Shown: positions 52,399 to 61,509 of the stretch, piece after piece | Numbering within the stretch: the first letter of the stretch is position 1 | Layout: every line of letters starts with the position of its first letter | Origin: an uncultured Halobacteriovorax sp. | GTDB lineage: Bacteria; Bdellovibrionota; Bacteriovoracia; Bacteriovoracales; Bacteriovoracaceae | Length of the DNA: 64,000 nucleotides | Reading direction: 5' to 3' | NCBI GenBank assembly: GCA_913061265.1 | Contig: CAJXVS010000001.1 | Coordinates: forward strand, 1 to 64,000 | Notes under the pieces: generated by a model | Told to the model about the DNA's origin: nothing | What the model saw: the letters and a program-made list of their open reading frames with translations, nothing else | The model's database searches: none | Translations under genes and position numbers: made by a program

Positions 52399-52571
52399 CT
52401 TTGAGTAAAAAAGGACTCAAAGTTAAATGACCGAGAGGCAGATATTCCCCATAAACTCGGGAAGATTATGCCGTGCGCCAACGATAAACGAATTTCGTCA
52501 CGCGTCTAGTATTTGATAATTCGATCAAGTTATGGCGATTTTTTATTATATAACCGAGTCACAAGCTCGGT
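52399..52571 (+). promoter_or_regulatory. structured region upstream of the phn-like operon
   Basis: The 296-bp divergent gap (52348-52643) has no gene but many hairpins: a perfect 8-bp stem CTTTGAGT/ACTCAAAG (52399-52422); CCGAG (52431-52435) able to pair with CTCGG (52456-52460) or, exclusively, GGCA...TTCCC with GGGAA...TGCC (52437-52472); and ACCGAG/CTCGGT (52553-52571) followed by a short T-rich stretch that looks like a weak terminator. Mutually exclusive pairings suggest an attenuator or riboswitch-like leader for 52644. The minus-strand promoter of the peptidase must also lie here. Confidence 0.4.
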
Positions 52572-52643
52572 ATTTTATGTTACATTCCGCTCACTAAAAA
52601 ATTTAAAAGATGAACAGTTTTCATAACTTAAGGAGCCCACCCC

Positions 52644-53549
52644 ATGTTTAACAAATTAGCAGCCACTCTTTTTATTGCCCTGACTTTAGTGTCTTGTGTG
52701 AATGAAGATAAATTAGGAACAAAGAACAACCCTATTAAACTTTATTTTACTCCTTCAGTTGATAGCGACACGATCTCTAGCAACTCAGTGCACTTCTTAA
52801 AGTTCCTAGAAAAAGAAACGGGTTATATCTTTAAGACAGGTATTCCAACTAACTACATCGCTGTTGTTGAAGCTTTTGGTTCAAAGAGAGCTGATATTGG
52901 TGTGATGAATTCTTTTGGTTATATTATGGCCAATGCAAAATACGGCGCAACTGCTAAGCTTAGAGTTATCCGTTATGGGCATGACTACTATCAAGGTCAA
53001 ATCATCGCTCACGTTGATAGCGATATCAACTCTATCGCAGATCTAGAAGGAAAGAAGTTTGCTTTTACAGACCCTTCTTCAACTTCAGGTTATATGTTCC
53101 CTCTTAAAATAATGAAAGATGCCAAAGTTACTCCTAGTAATACAATGTTTGCTATCAAGCACGACAATGTTGTTACTATGGTTTATCAAGGCCAAGTAGA
53201 CGCTGGAGCCACTTATTACTCAGCTCCTTCAGCCGAAGGGAAAATTAGAGATGCTCGTGCCAGAGTAAAGACTCAGTTTCCTGATGTAGAAGATAAAGTA
53301 AAGATCATCACAACAACGGAAAAGATTCCTAATGATCCTTTTGTTTTTAGAAAAGATCTTCCAGTAGAAGTAACAACAAAATTCATCGCTGCTCTTAAGA
53401 AATATATTGGCACAGAAGCTGGTAAGACAGTTTTTAAGAACATTTATTCAGTTGATGGGATTATTGAAACAAGTGACGCTGACTATGATGGCCTTAGAAC
53501 CATGATCAAGTCAGTAAATATCGATATCGAAAAACAACTTAAGAACTAG
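52644..53549 (+). CDS. PhnD-like phosphonate-type ABC transporter substrate-binding lipoprotein
   Basis: The 301-aa protein has a lipoprotein signal peptide (lipobox LVSC, C18) and the PhnD fold features: an ILYFTPSVD-like first strand, VVEAFGSKRADIGVMNSFGYI and DLEGKKFAFTDPSSTSGYMFPL, the family ligand-loop pattern that binds oxyanion headgroups. SD AAGGAG precedes ATG. The transporter genes follow directly. The real ligand may be a phosphonate, phosphite or another organophosphate. Confidence 0.87.
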   Translation: MFNKLAATLFIALTLVSCVNEDKLGTKNNPIKLYFTPSVDSDTISSNSVHFLKFLEKETGYIFKTGIPTNYIAVVEAFGSKRADIGVMNSFGYIMANAKYGATAKLRVIRYGHDYYQGQIIAHVDSDINSIADLEGKKFAFTDPSSTSGYMFPLKIMKDAKVTPSNTMFAIKHDNVVTMVYQGQVDAGATYYSAPSAEGKIRDARARVKTQFPDVEDKVKIITTTEKIPNDPFVFRKDLPVEVTTKFIAALKKYIGTEAGKTVFKNIYSVDGIIETSDADYDGLRTMIKSVNIDIEKQLKN

Positions 53550-53567
53550 TATTTAACAGGATAAATA

Positions 53568-54326
53568 ATGTTAGAGATAAAAGACCTACAAAAAGTTTAC
53601 CCAAATGGAACTCACGCCCTAAAAGGTGTGAGTTTTAATGTAACTAAAGGTGAGTTCCTTGTCATCATTGGTCTATCAGGATCAGGCAAGTCGACTCTCC
53701 TTCGTTGTGTAAATAGACTTCACGAACCAACTTCAGGCAGCATTGTCTTTGAAGGTGAAGAGACAACGACTAAACGAGGAAAAGAGCTAAGATCACTTCG
53801 CGCTAGAATCGGAATGATCTTTCAGCATTTTAACCTCATCCCAAGAGCTACTGTTATGACCAATGTTCTCTCAGGAACATTATCAAGAACAGGAATCTTC
53901 GCTTCTATAATGGGTAACTACTCAGTTGAAGATAAAGAGAAGGCAAAGAAGTATATCGCAATTGTGGGTCTTACTGGTAAAGAAAACTCAAGAGCTGATA
54001 ACCTCTCAGGTGGTCAGCAACAGAGAGTTGCCATTGCTAGGGCCCTTATGCAAAACCCTAAGATTCTCTTAGCTGATGAGCCCGTTGCTTCTCTTGACCC
54101 GGCCACTAGTCACTCAGTGATGAAGTACCTTAAAAAGATTAACGAAGAACTAGGCGTAACTGTTGTCTGTAATCTTCACTTTCTCTCACTGGTTCGTCAG
54201 TATGCCGGTAGAGTTGTGGCGCTTAAAGATGGAAAACTAATTTATGAAGGCTCTCCCCTAGAGATCAATGAAGAATGGTTTCAGACGATCTATGGTGAAG
54301 ACGCTGTTGAAGTAACGATTAATTAA
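53568..54326 (+). CDS. PhnC-like ABC transporter ATP-binding protein
   Basis: The 252-aa protein has Walker A GLSGSGKST, the ABC signature LSGGQQQRVAIARAL and Walker B ILLADEPVASLDP, with the PhnC-type insert TRTGIFASIMGNYS. It would power the importer with the PhnD- and PhnE-like proteins. Spacing: 18 nt after the PhnD-like gene and 13 nt before the permease gene. No phosphonate-degrading lyase genes are in the window. Confidence 0.92.
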   Translation: MLEIKDLQKVYPNGTHALKGVSFNVTKGEFLVIIGLSGSGKSTLLRCVNRLHEPTSGSIVFEGEETTTKRGKELRSLRARIGMIFQHFNLIPRATVMTNVLSGTLSRTGIFASIMGNYSVEDKEKAKKYIAIVGLTGKENSRADNLSGGQQQRVAIARALMQNPKILLADEPVASLDPATSHSVMKYLKKINEELGVTVVCNLHFLSLVRQYAGRVVALKDGKLIYEGSPLEINEEWFQTIYGEDAVEVTIN

Positions 54327-54339
54327 GGAATAGATAGAA

Positions 54340-55407
54340 ATGGCAACACAAACTGAGAGACTACCTCACGAACCAACAAATATGCAGATCGTGCGAAAAA
54401 CTGCCCAGGCATTTTGCCTTGATGTTTTTCTCATGGCCTACGTCATACTCGTAACTCATAAGATCATTTATGAGAAAATAATCCTAGGCCTTCGCTACCC
54501 TGACTTTAATTGGAACCAACCAATGACTGCTCTTGGAATTGGATTCCTAATGGCCGTAGCCTTATTTTTTACAAAGTTTTCAATTGGAAAGGCCGTCTTT
54601 GGACTTTACGAAGATGATCCAGAAAAGACTGTTTTAAAACAACCTTATACTCTTTTAGGTTTTCTTATTCTTATTCTAACAATTATTGCAGGGATCTTTA
54701 TCTCTCAAATTAGTATTAGAGAATTCTTATCAGAATCAGGGCTTAACGGAGCAAGACGAATCTTTACTGCTCTCTTTCACCCAAATCTTGATATCTTCGA
54801 ACCTGCTCTTTTTGCAGCTATAGAGACCATTTATATGGCCTTTATTGCGACTATCGCAGCTCTTCCTATTGCGTTTATTCTTGGTTTTTTCGCAGCAAGA
54901 AACCTAATGGCCGATTCAAGATTTTTCTTTAGCATCTATGTACTTATTAGATTTTGCCTTAATATGACTCGTTCAATTGAGCCATTAGTTTGGGCGATTA
55001 TCTTTTCAGTATGGGTTGGAATTGGACCTTTCGCAGGTATGCTTGCTCTTAGTTTGCATTCAGTTTCTTCACTTGCAAAACTATACTCAGAACAAATTGA
55101 AAATATCTCTGATGGACCTATTGAGGCCATCAAAGCAACAGGCGCTCACCCTATCCAAGTTGTTTGGTACGGGGTTGTTCCACAGATCGTTCTTCCCTAC
55201 TTATCATTTACAATTTACCGTTGGGATATCAACGTAAGAATGGCCACAGTTATTGGTCTTGTCGGTGGTGGTGGTATTGGTACTATGCTTATGCAGTATC
55301 AAGGTCTCGCTAAGTGGAATGAAGTAGGACTTCTCGTTCTTGTGATCGCGGCTATTGTGTGGGTAATGGATTACAGTTCATCAAAGATTCGTGAGGCCAT
55401 CAAATAG
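54340..55407 (+). CDS. PhnE-like ABC transporter permease
   Basis: The 355-aa permease has 7-8 membrane spans and the EAA loop (GPIEAIKATGAHPIQVVWYGVVPQIVLP) that docks to the ATPase, plus the family motif NVRMATVIGLVGGGGIG. N-terminally it is about 90 residues longer than typical PhnE, with two extra hydrophobic segments. It completes the PhnDCE-type importer. Confidence 0.9.
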   Translation: MATQTERLPHEPTNMQIVRKTAQAFCLDVFLMAYVILVTHKIIYEKIILGLRYPDFNWNQPMTALGIGFLMAVALFFTKFSIGKAVFGLYEDDPEKTVLKQPYTLLGFLILILTIIAGIFISQISIREFLSESGLNGARRIFTALFHPNLDIFEPALFAAIETIYMAFIATIAALPIAFILGFFAARNLMADSRFFFSIYVLIRFCLNMTRSIEPLVWAIIFSVWVGIGPFAGMLALSLHSVSSLAKLYSEQIENISDGPIEAIKATGAHPIQVVWYGVVPQIVLPYLSFTIYRWDINVRMATVIGLVGGGGIGTMLMQYQGLAKWNEVGLLVLVIAAIVWVMDYSSSKIREAIK

Positions 55408-55447
55408 GTTTCAACATTCTTAAGAGCTTAGTAAACAAAGGATTGTT

Positions 55448-57490
55448 ATGAAGTTAGGAAATTATGTAGAAGGCTCTTGGAAAGAGGGCCTTGGTTCTTT
55501 CGCCCCTCTCTTTGATGCTTCAACAGGTGATGTTATCGCTGAAGCTTCAACAGAGGGAATCGATTTTGGATCCATGCTTGGCTACGCTAGAACTGTTGGG
55601 TCTCCTGCCCTTAGAAAATTAACCTTTCATGAAAGGGCCCGAATGCTTAAGGCCCTTGCTCTTCACCTCAATTCAAAAAAAGAAGAATTTTATAAGATCT
55701 CATTTAAATCTGGAGCTACTAAAGTAGACTCCTGGATTGATATTGAGGGTGGGTTTGGTAACCTCTTCACCTATTCCAGTATTGGCCGTAGGCAAATGCC
55801 AAATACTCCGCATTTTGTTGATGGTCAATATGTACCTCTTTCAAAGGAAGGAAGTTTTGGAGGGCATCATATCTATGTCCCAAAAGAAGGCGTGGCCATT
55901 CATATCAATGCTTTTAACTTTCCAGTTTGGGGAATGCTAGAGAAGATCGCTGTAAACCTATTGGCAGGAGTTCCTGCTGTAGTAAAGCCTGCAAGTATTA
56001 CAAGTTATTTAACCGAAGCTGTCGTTCGAGAAATTATTGCTTCAAAGATTCTTCCTGAAGGAGCGCTTCAACTTATTTGTGGTTCTGCGAGAGGAATTCT
56101 TGATCATGTTACCTCTCAAGATGTTGTCACTTTCACGGGCTCTGCCGTAACTGGAAAGATGCTTAAGTCTCATAAGAATATTGTAGACCTTGCGGTTCCT
56201 TTTAATATGGAAGCAGATTCTTTGAACTGCTCAATCCTTGGCATAGATGCAGTTCCTGGTACTGAAGAGTTTAAGATCTTCATCAAAGAAGTTTCTAAAG
56301 AGATGACCGTCAAAGCAGGTCAAAAATGTACTGCTATTAGAAGAATCATCGTTCCAGAGGGAATGATTGGAGAAGTTCATACAGCGCTTCAAGAACGATT
56401 CAAGAAATTAACCATAGGAAACCCTAGTACTGACGATGTTAGAATGGGCCCTCTCGCTGGTAAAACTCAGCAAAAAGAAGTTCTTGAAAGAATTGAAGAG
56501 CTCTCTAAATGCTGTGATATTTTAATTGATGGAAGAGAGAATCTAAACTTAGTTAGTGGAGATATGGATAAAGGCTCTTTTCTAGGGCCAACTCTCTTAA
56601 TGTGTCCAAGTCCAATGACTTCAACTATCCCTCATGAAACAGAGGCCTTCGGACCTGTCAGTACAATCATGGGATACAAGTCTACTTCAGAAGCGATTGA
56701 GCTTAGTAAGAAAGGCCAAGGCTCATTAGTTGGTTCAATTGTTACTAGTGATGATGATATAGCAACGCAGATGGTTTTAGGAATGGCGTCTCACCACGGT
56801 AGAGTGCTTGTTCTCAATAAAGATTCCGCCAAAGAGTCCACAGGGCATGGCTCTCCTATGCCTCAACTTTGCCATGGTGGACCAGGGCGAGCTGGTGGTG
56901 GTGAAGAGATGGGCGGAATGCGTGGAGTCTTCCACTATATGCAAAGAACCGCTATCCAAGGACATCCTACTACTCTTTCAAAGATTACTGGCGTCTATCA
57001 ACCAGGCGCTGCTCAACCAGAAGATACTGTTCATCCTTTTAGAAAATATTTTGAAGAGTTAAAGATTGGCGATACCTTAATTTCAAAGACGAGAGACATA
57101 ACAAGAGAAGTCATTGATCAGTTCGCTGATCTAAGTGGTGATCATTTCTACGCCCATAAAGCCGATAGTGACTTTGAAGGCACTCTCTTTGATTCTCAGG
57201 TTGCTCATGGTTATTTTATCATCTCAGCCGCTGCAGGACTCTTTGTAGACCCTCCGAAAGGTCCAGTCCTAGCGAATTATGGGATTGATGAATTAAGGTT
57301 TATAAAGCCAGTCTATGTGGGATCTAGCATAAAGGTTCACCTAACAGTGAAAGAGAAGATTCAGCAAGAACCTAGAGAAGACGAAGTCCCCCGAGGTATT
57401 GTTAAATTTCAAGTTGATGTTAGAGACGAGGAAAATGAATCTGTGGCCTTAGCAACGATACTCACTCTTGTGGCCAACAAACCTAGTTAA
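55448..57490 (+). CDS. PaaZ-like aldehyde dehydrogenase/MaoC hydratase fusion
   Basis: The 680-aa protein has an N-terminal ALDH domain (catalytic C294 in GQKCTAIRR, FTGSAVTGKML NAD-binding region) and a C-terminal MaoC-like hot-dog domain (about 535-680, LSGDHFYAHKAD ... VAHGYF with the D/H hydratase motif). In phenylacetate degradation PaaZ opens the oxepin-CoA ring and oxidises the aldehyde. No other paa genes are present, so another aldehyde/CoA-thioester pathway is possible. It follows the PhnE-like gene by 40 nt and may share its transcript. Confidence 0.9.
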   Translation: MKLGNYVEGSWKEGLGSFAPLFDASTGDVIAEASTEGIDFGSMLGYARTVGSPALRKLTFHERARMLKALALHLNSKKEEFYKISFKSGATKVDSWIDIEGGFGNLFTYSSIGRRQMPNTPHFVDGQYVPLSKEGSFGGHHIYVPKEGVAIHINAFNFPVWGMLEKIAVNLLAGVPAVVKPASITSYLTEAVVREIIASKILPEGALQLICGSARGILDHVTSQDVVTFTGSAVTGKMLKSHKNIVDLAVPFNMEADSLNCSILGIDAVPGTEEFKIFIKEVSKEMTVKAGQKCTAIRRIIVPEGMIGEVHTALQERFKKLTIGNPSTDDVRMGPLAGKTQQKEVLERIEELSKCCDILIDGRENLNLVSGDMDKGSFLGPTLLMCPSPMTSTIPHETEAFGPVSTIMGYKSTSEAIELSKKGQGSLVGSIVTSDDDIATQMVLGMASHHGRVLVLNKDSAKESTGHGSPMPQLCHGGPGRAGGGEEMGGMRGVFHYMQRTAIQGHPTTLSKITGVYQPGAAQPEDTVHPFRKYFEELKIGDTLISKTRDITREVIDQFADLSGDHFYAHKADSDFEGTLFDSQVAHGYFIISAAAGLFVDPPKGPVLANYGIDELRFIKPVYVGSSIKVHLTVKEKIQQEPREDEVPRGIVKFQVDVRDEENESVALATILTLVANKPS

Positions 57491-58002
57491 AGACAATTCT
57501 TATTAAGCTCTGGGTAGGAAACTACCCAGGATTTTTTAATTCGATAAGACTTTCTAATCTCGCAAACGTTTTTCTTAGTATCTTCTTTAAACCTATCTTC
57601 GTAGTATTCCCAAAGAACTTCGTCAAAAGATCTAATATTGATAAGAGCAACTTTCTCAGTTTTCCATGTATCTAGGTTCTTATGAAAATACTCTTGAAGG
57701 TCACTAATACCTTCTGTGCAAAAGCTTGATAACTGACTAGAGATTTCTTTTCCTTGGTCAGAGTTCGCCATATCTTTAACCACAACAGTGGGAAAATGAC
57801 CGGTTCCTTCAGTCTTTGGAAACAAGATAAGATTCCCATGCTTAGTTTTTACTTTGCCGCCTATATTGGCCTTTCCTGACTTAGATAGAGAGCACCAGAT
57901 CTTAAAAGAAGGTCCAATATAGATGGCCCTATCATCAGTCAGTGCGTAGTCATCAGAAGCAAAACAATGCAGTGATATAAAGAAAATTAAAAACTTATAC
58001 AT
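57487..58002 (-). CDS. small secreted hypothetical protein
   Basis: The 171-aa product has a signal peptide (FLIFFISLHCFA) and a mature domain with four Cys (WCSLS, SFCTE, NVCEI, KNCL). No family that I recognise. Its stop overlaps the PaaZ stop by 4 nt, and a -10 ends 6 nt before its ATG. Confidence 0.65.
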   Translation of the reverse strand: MYKFLIFFISLHCFASDDYALTDDRAIYIGPSFKIWCSLSKSGKANIGGKVKTKHGNLILFPKTEGTGHFPTVVVKDMANSDQGKEISSQLSSFCTEGISDLQEYFHKNLDTWKTEKVALINIRSFDEVLWEYYEDRFKEDTKKNVCEIRKSYRIKKSWVVSYPELNKNCL

Positions 58003-58008
58003 ACTTAT

Positions 58009-58014
58009 ATTCTA
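58009..58014 (-). promoter_or_regulatory. -10 element, leaderless start
   Basis: TAGAAT on the minus strand ends 6 nt before ATG 58002; no SD. It faces the similar plus-strand promoter at 58035-58063. Confidence 0.45.
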
Positions 58015-58034
58015 GCCATAACGAAGCAATATTG

Positions 58035-58063
58035 TTTTCAAAGGCATTCTCTTCCCCTATTAT
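58035..58063 (+). promoter_or_regulatory. promoter with leaderless start
   Basis: TTTTCA (58035-58040), 17 bp, TATTAT (58058-58063). The -10 ends 6 nt before ATG 58070. Confidence 0.5.
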
Positions 58064-58069
58064 AAGGGC

Positions 58070-58639
58070 ATGGGACTACTCTATCCATTTCCAGCCACAG
58101 AAGAAGAAGTTGATCGAATTGATCAAACAGATTCATCAATCACTCTTAAGACTTATGGTTTACCCATTATCTTTTGGGGATACTTATCAGCGTTCTTAGT
58201 GGTTTTAGGCGCCATGGTTTTGGCCATAAAAGCGCCATTGTTAACCATGTTAATGAGTGAAGATCAGATCAACAGACTTATAGCTTACGTAGTCCTTGCT
58301 ACTTTAATAGCCATACCTGCTGGGGCGTTGATGGCGTTCTTTTACGAGAAATGGCTTATTAAAAGCTCAACTACTTTGATCGTTCAGCACCGTATCTTCT
58401 TTCTCCCTTTGTATAAAAGAACTTATAAATTAGATTCAAAGACCCCCTTTATAGTTGATCATTTTCTTGATTCGCCAAATATTGCGAAGATTGAGAAGGA
58501 TCCAAAGATGCGGGCTTTTGAAAACCAAGGTCACTTTCTTTTGAGAGCTCATCTTGAGAATAAGAAATTCATAGACCTAGATAGGCATTCTAGAAAAGCT
58601 GACTTAGTTAAGATTAAAGAGCTTCTCTCGAAGTACTAG
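58070..58639 (+). CDS. hypothetical membrane protein
   Basis: The 189-aa protein has two strong membrane helices (about residues 38-60 and 73-95), then a soluble C-terminal part of about 90 residues containing strands like a bacterial PH-like domain (WLIKSSTTLIVQHRIFFLPL). The assignment to PH-like is tentative. Predicted leaderless mRNA. The 3' end overlaps the convergent GT-C gene by 26 nt. Confidence 0.6.
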   Translation: MGLLYPFPATEEEVDRIDQTDSSITLKTYGLPIIFWGYLSAFLVVLGAMVLAIKAPLLTMLMSEDQINRLIAYVVLATLIAIPAGALMAFFYEKWLIKSSTTLIVQHRIFFLPLYKRTYKLDSKTPFIVDHFLDSPNIAKIEKDPKMRAFENQGHFLLRAHLENKKFIDLDRHSRKADLVKIKELLSKY

Positions 58640-59792
58640 GCTCAATTCTAAAGTAAAGAAATCCAATAATATTAAGAAGAATCAGATCTAAGATATACTT
58701 GTCCCAGCAAACGGGGCTAAAAGTAGCGATACCAAACATTAAAGTTATCCAGACCTTAATGATCAGTGGGGTCGAGCTTGATCTTATATATAAGGCGCAC
58801 CTTCCCCCGTAGAACGAGCAAAAGAATGCCATTAATCCCGTTCCCACAAAACCCATCTTAAGCATGGCCTTATGATAAAAGCCTAGAGGAAGTCCTAGGT
58901 AAAAATTCTCAATGGGAGGAAAGATTAAAAATAAAATGAGAGCAATCACAGCTCCTATATAAAAGGTCTTATCTTTTAAGAAATCTTTGATCCCAATAAG
59001 ATTCATAGGTAAGAGGTAGAAACCAAGTGCACTTAGGTAATAGACACTATAGCTGATAATAATGCTGCCGTGATCAGACTTCACTAAGTCGGCCTTCGTC
59101 CCAAATCCAGTTGAAGGCTGAAACCTCCCCCAATAAATAAAGAGGAAGATGATGGGTGATAAACAAAGAAGGCTATAAGTAGCTCTTTTTAACCAACCGT
59201 CCTTTCTTTCAATAAGATTAGAGAAGAAACTCCCAAGAGAAATAAAAAGTCCAAATTGCCTAGACAAGGGAGCCAGTAAGGCAGCTATATAAAACTTTGA
59301 TTCCTTGTTAAGAAAATAAAAACGAAGGCAAATTGATGTGAGAAGTAGATAGAGCCCATCAGCATAATAATGAGCAGAGATAAGAAAGAAGTATGGATTG
59401 AAGAGAATCATCGCCGAGCAAAGAAGAAGTATCTTAAAAGATTCTCTCTTAAAGTTTCTCTTGAGAAGATCAAAAAAGAAAAACAGAGTAAAGAAAGAAA
59501 AGAGTGCATTCATCACTCTAAAGATCTTTATTGAAATACCTTCATAATAGATCAGCCCAGAGATGGTATGAATAAGGGGCGCTTGTGGTGGATAATAAGA
59601 CTTTAAATGATCAAAATAAGAACTCAAGCTAAGCGAGCTGAAGTCTTTGGCCCCCATCATAAAAAAAGTTTCATCTTTTATATATTCATCTCCCGTAAAA
59701 AAGAAAATATAACAAAGACAAAAGATAAAATAGAAAAGAGGAAGTAAAACACTCCAGTTTTTTTCAAAAATCTTTCTACTTCTTGTTAGCAT
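58614..59792 (-). CDS. GT-C-type membrane glycosyltransferase (GT39/PMT-like)
   Basis: The 392-aa protein has about 10 membrane spans. An acidic pair in an early periplasmic loop (EYIKDETFFMMGAKD) resembles the catalytic Asp/Glu loop of GT39/ArnT-type enzymes that use lipid-linked sugars, followed by SYYPPQAPL near the second loop. Donor and acceptor are unknown. A promoter with extended -10 ends 6 nt before its ATG. Confidence 0.7.
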   Translation of the reverse strand: MLTRSRKIFEKNWSVLLPLFYFIFCLCYIFFFTGDEYIKDETFFMMGAKDFSSLSLSSYFDHLKSYYPPQAPLIHTISGLIYYEGISIKIFRVMNALFSFFTLFFFFDLLKRNFKRESFKILLLCSAMILFNPYFFLISAHYYADGLYLLLTSICLRFYFLNKESKFYIAALLAPLSRQFGLFISLGSFFSNLIERKDGWLKRATYSLLCLSPIIFLFIYWGRFQPSTGFGTKADLVKSDHGSIIISYSVYYLSALGFYLLPMNLIGIKDFLKDKTFYIGAVIALILFLIFPPIENFYLGLPLGFYHKAMLKMGFVGTGLMAFFCSFYGGRCALYIRSSSTPLIIKVWITLMFGIATFSPVCWDKYILDLILLNIIGFLYFRIEPSTSREAL

Positions 59793-59798
59793 AAAAAA

Positions 59799-59807
59799 AT
59801 TTTAACA
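59799..59807 (-). promoter_or_regulatory. extended -10 promoter, leaderless start
   Basis: TGTTAAAAT on the minus strand (TG + 1 + TAAAAT) ends 6 nt before ATG 59792; only T residues separate them and there is no SD. Confidence 0.5.
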
Positions 59808-59876
59808 CGCCTCGGTTTTTTTATCTATTGATTGGGGCATAATAACCCTAATCGAAGCAATCAAAATGAGGTAATT

Positions 59877-60248
59877 ATGGCAATAACAGGTGTTCGAAGT
59901 TTTCATTATTCAACGAGTAAGCTTGACCTCGCCAGAGAGTTTTATATAAAGGCACTAGGTTTTGAACTAGATTACGAACAACCTGGTTGGTGTGCCCTTA
60001 AGATGAATGGAGTTCAAGTGGCCCTTCATCCAGAAGAGAAAGCGATTCCTGAAATACCGAGAGATTCCCACGGCCCCAAAGCTGGTGGATGTCTTACTTT
60101 AAAGAGTGATAATATTCCTGAAGATAAAGAAAGACTCGTCTCAATGGGGGCCATTATATTAGGCGATAACGACGAGCCTTGGGGTCATATGTTAGTCTTT
60201 GAAGACCTAGATAAGAATGTTCTTATCCTTATGAATGCTAAGTATTAG
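59877..60248 (+). CDS. VOC-family (glyoxalase-like) protein
   Basis: ATG 59877 with GAGGT upstream gives 123 aa. It has the VOC beta-alpha-beta-beta-beta pattern (VRSFHYSTSKLDLAREFYIKAL ... WGHMLVFEDLDKNVLIL), with metal ligands likely H11 and E114-region residues. Family members include glyoxalase I, dioxygenases and antibiotic-binding proteins; the role here is not defined. An in-frame TTG at 59832 is an unlikely start. Confidence 0.8.
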   Translation: MAITGVRSFHYSTSKLDLAREFYIKALGFELDYEQPGWCALKMNGVQVALHPEEKAIPEIPRDSHGPKAGGCLTLKSDNIPEDKERLVSMGAIILGDNDEPWGHMLVFEDLDKNVLILMNAKY

Positions 60249-61509
60249 TTTTCTTCCTAGGCCTTCTTGAACCTTTATTTCCATCTTTTGCCGTGTTCTT
60301 TTTTGGGCTTCTTTTTGGAATACGGCCCCTAGCAACTGAATTAGCAAAAGGCTTCTTAACTTCTTGCGCCGGTGCTCCGTGATACTCATGATTCTTATCA
60401 ACTGTAATTGAAAGCTTAATTGTTTTTTCAATCCCTTTTAAATAAGTACGCTCATCTCCAGCGCAAAATGAAATAGCGATCCCTTCTCTACCAGCTCTCG
60501 CTGTTCTTCCAATTCTGTGAACGTAGTTCTTAGGGTCTTCAGGAAGGTTGTAGTTAATAATATGTGTGACATTATCAATATCAATCCCTCTAGCAGCAAT
60601 ATCAGTAGCGACTAAGACTCGGATCTTCCCTTTCTTTAAGTCATCTAAGGCCCTCTCTCTTGCTCCTTGAGACTTGTTCCCATGAATGGCAGCAGAAGGG
60701 ATAGAGACTTTATCAAGATGTTTTACAACTCGATTTGCACCGTGCTTTGTTCTTGTAAAGACTAAGACTGTTTTAATTCCCTTATCTTTTAAGATGCTCT
60801 CTAAAAGAAGCGGCTTATTAGTCTTATCCACCATCATGACGATTTGCTCAATCTTATCGACAGTAGATGCCTCTGGAGTTACTTCAACTCGTACAGGGTT
60901 CTTCAAAAGCTTTTGGGCAAGTGTTGAGATATCTTTTGGCATCGTCGCTGAGAAAAGAAGAGTTTGTCTTTCTTTAGGTAATTTAGCGATGACCTTTTTT
61001 ACATCATTAAAGAAGCCCATATCGAGCATTCTATCAGCTTCGTCTAAAACGAAGACTTCAAGTTGCTCATACTTAATATGACCTTGACCCATTAAATCTA
61101 AGAGCCTTCCTGGAGTAGCGATAAGAATATCAACGCCCTTACTCATGGCCTGGACCTGAGGCCTTTGCCCTACTCCACCAAAGATTACAGTAGACTTAAG
61201 CCCCATGCCTTTAGAGTATTCCTTAATATTTTGTTCAATTTGAGAAGCAAGCTCTCTTGTCGGAGTTAGGATAAGCACTCTCATACGAGCTGGCTTGGCC
61301 TTAACCTTATTACTAAAGAGATGATGAATGATAGGAAGCGTAAAGGCCGCTGTTTTACCAGTACCTGTTTGAGCTATTCCTAAGAGGTCCCTTTTCTCTA
61401 AAAGATGAGGGATACTTTGTTCTTGAATGGGTGTTGGGGTTGTATAACCTTTTTTTGTAACGGCTTCCAATATCTGAGGAAGCAGTTTCAGTGAACTGAA
61501 ATCTGTCAT
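60238..61509 (-). CDS. rhlE: DEAD-box RNA helicase (RhlE type)
   Basis: The 423-aa protein has all core motifs: Q motif (PTPIQEQSIP), AQTGTGKT, PTRELA, TPGRLLD, DEAD (VLDEADRML), SAT, TDIAARGIDI and HRIGRTARAGREG. The basic C-terminal tail (KKPFANSVARGRIPKRSPKK) is typical of RhlE, which remodels rRNA or mRNA structures. Family assignment beyond RhlE-like is uncertain. Confidence 0.93.
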   Translation of the reverse strand: MTDFSSLKLLPQILEAVTKKGYTTPTPIQEQSIPHLLEKRDLLGIAQTGTGKTAAFTLPIIHHLFSNKVKAKPARMRVLILTPTRELASQIEQNIKEYSKGMGLKSTVIFGGVGQRPQVQAMSKGVDILIATPGRLLDLMGQGHIKYEQLEVFVLDEADRMLDMGFFNDVKKVIAKLPKERQTLLFSATMPKDISTLAQKLLKNPVRVEVTPEASTVDKIEQIVMMVDKTNKPLLLESILKDKGIKTVLVFTRTKHGANRVVKHLDKVSIPSAAIHGNKSQGARERALDDLKKGKIRVLVATDIAARGIDIDNVTHIINYNLPEDPKNYVHRIGRTARAGREGIAISFCAGDERTYLKGIEKTIKLSITVDKNHEYHGAPAQEVKKPFANSVARGRIPKRSPKKNTAKDGNKGSRRPRKKTNT

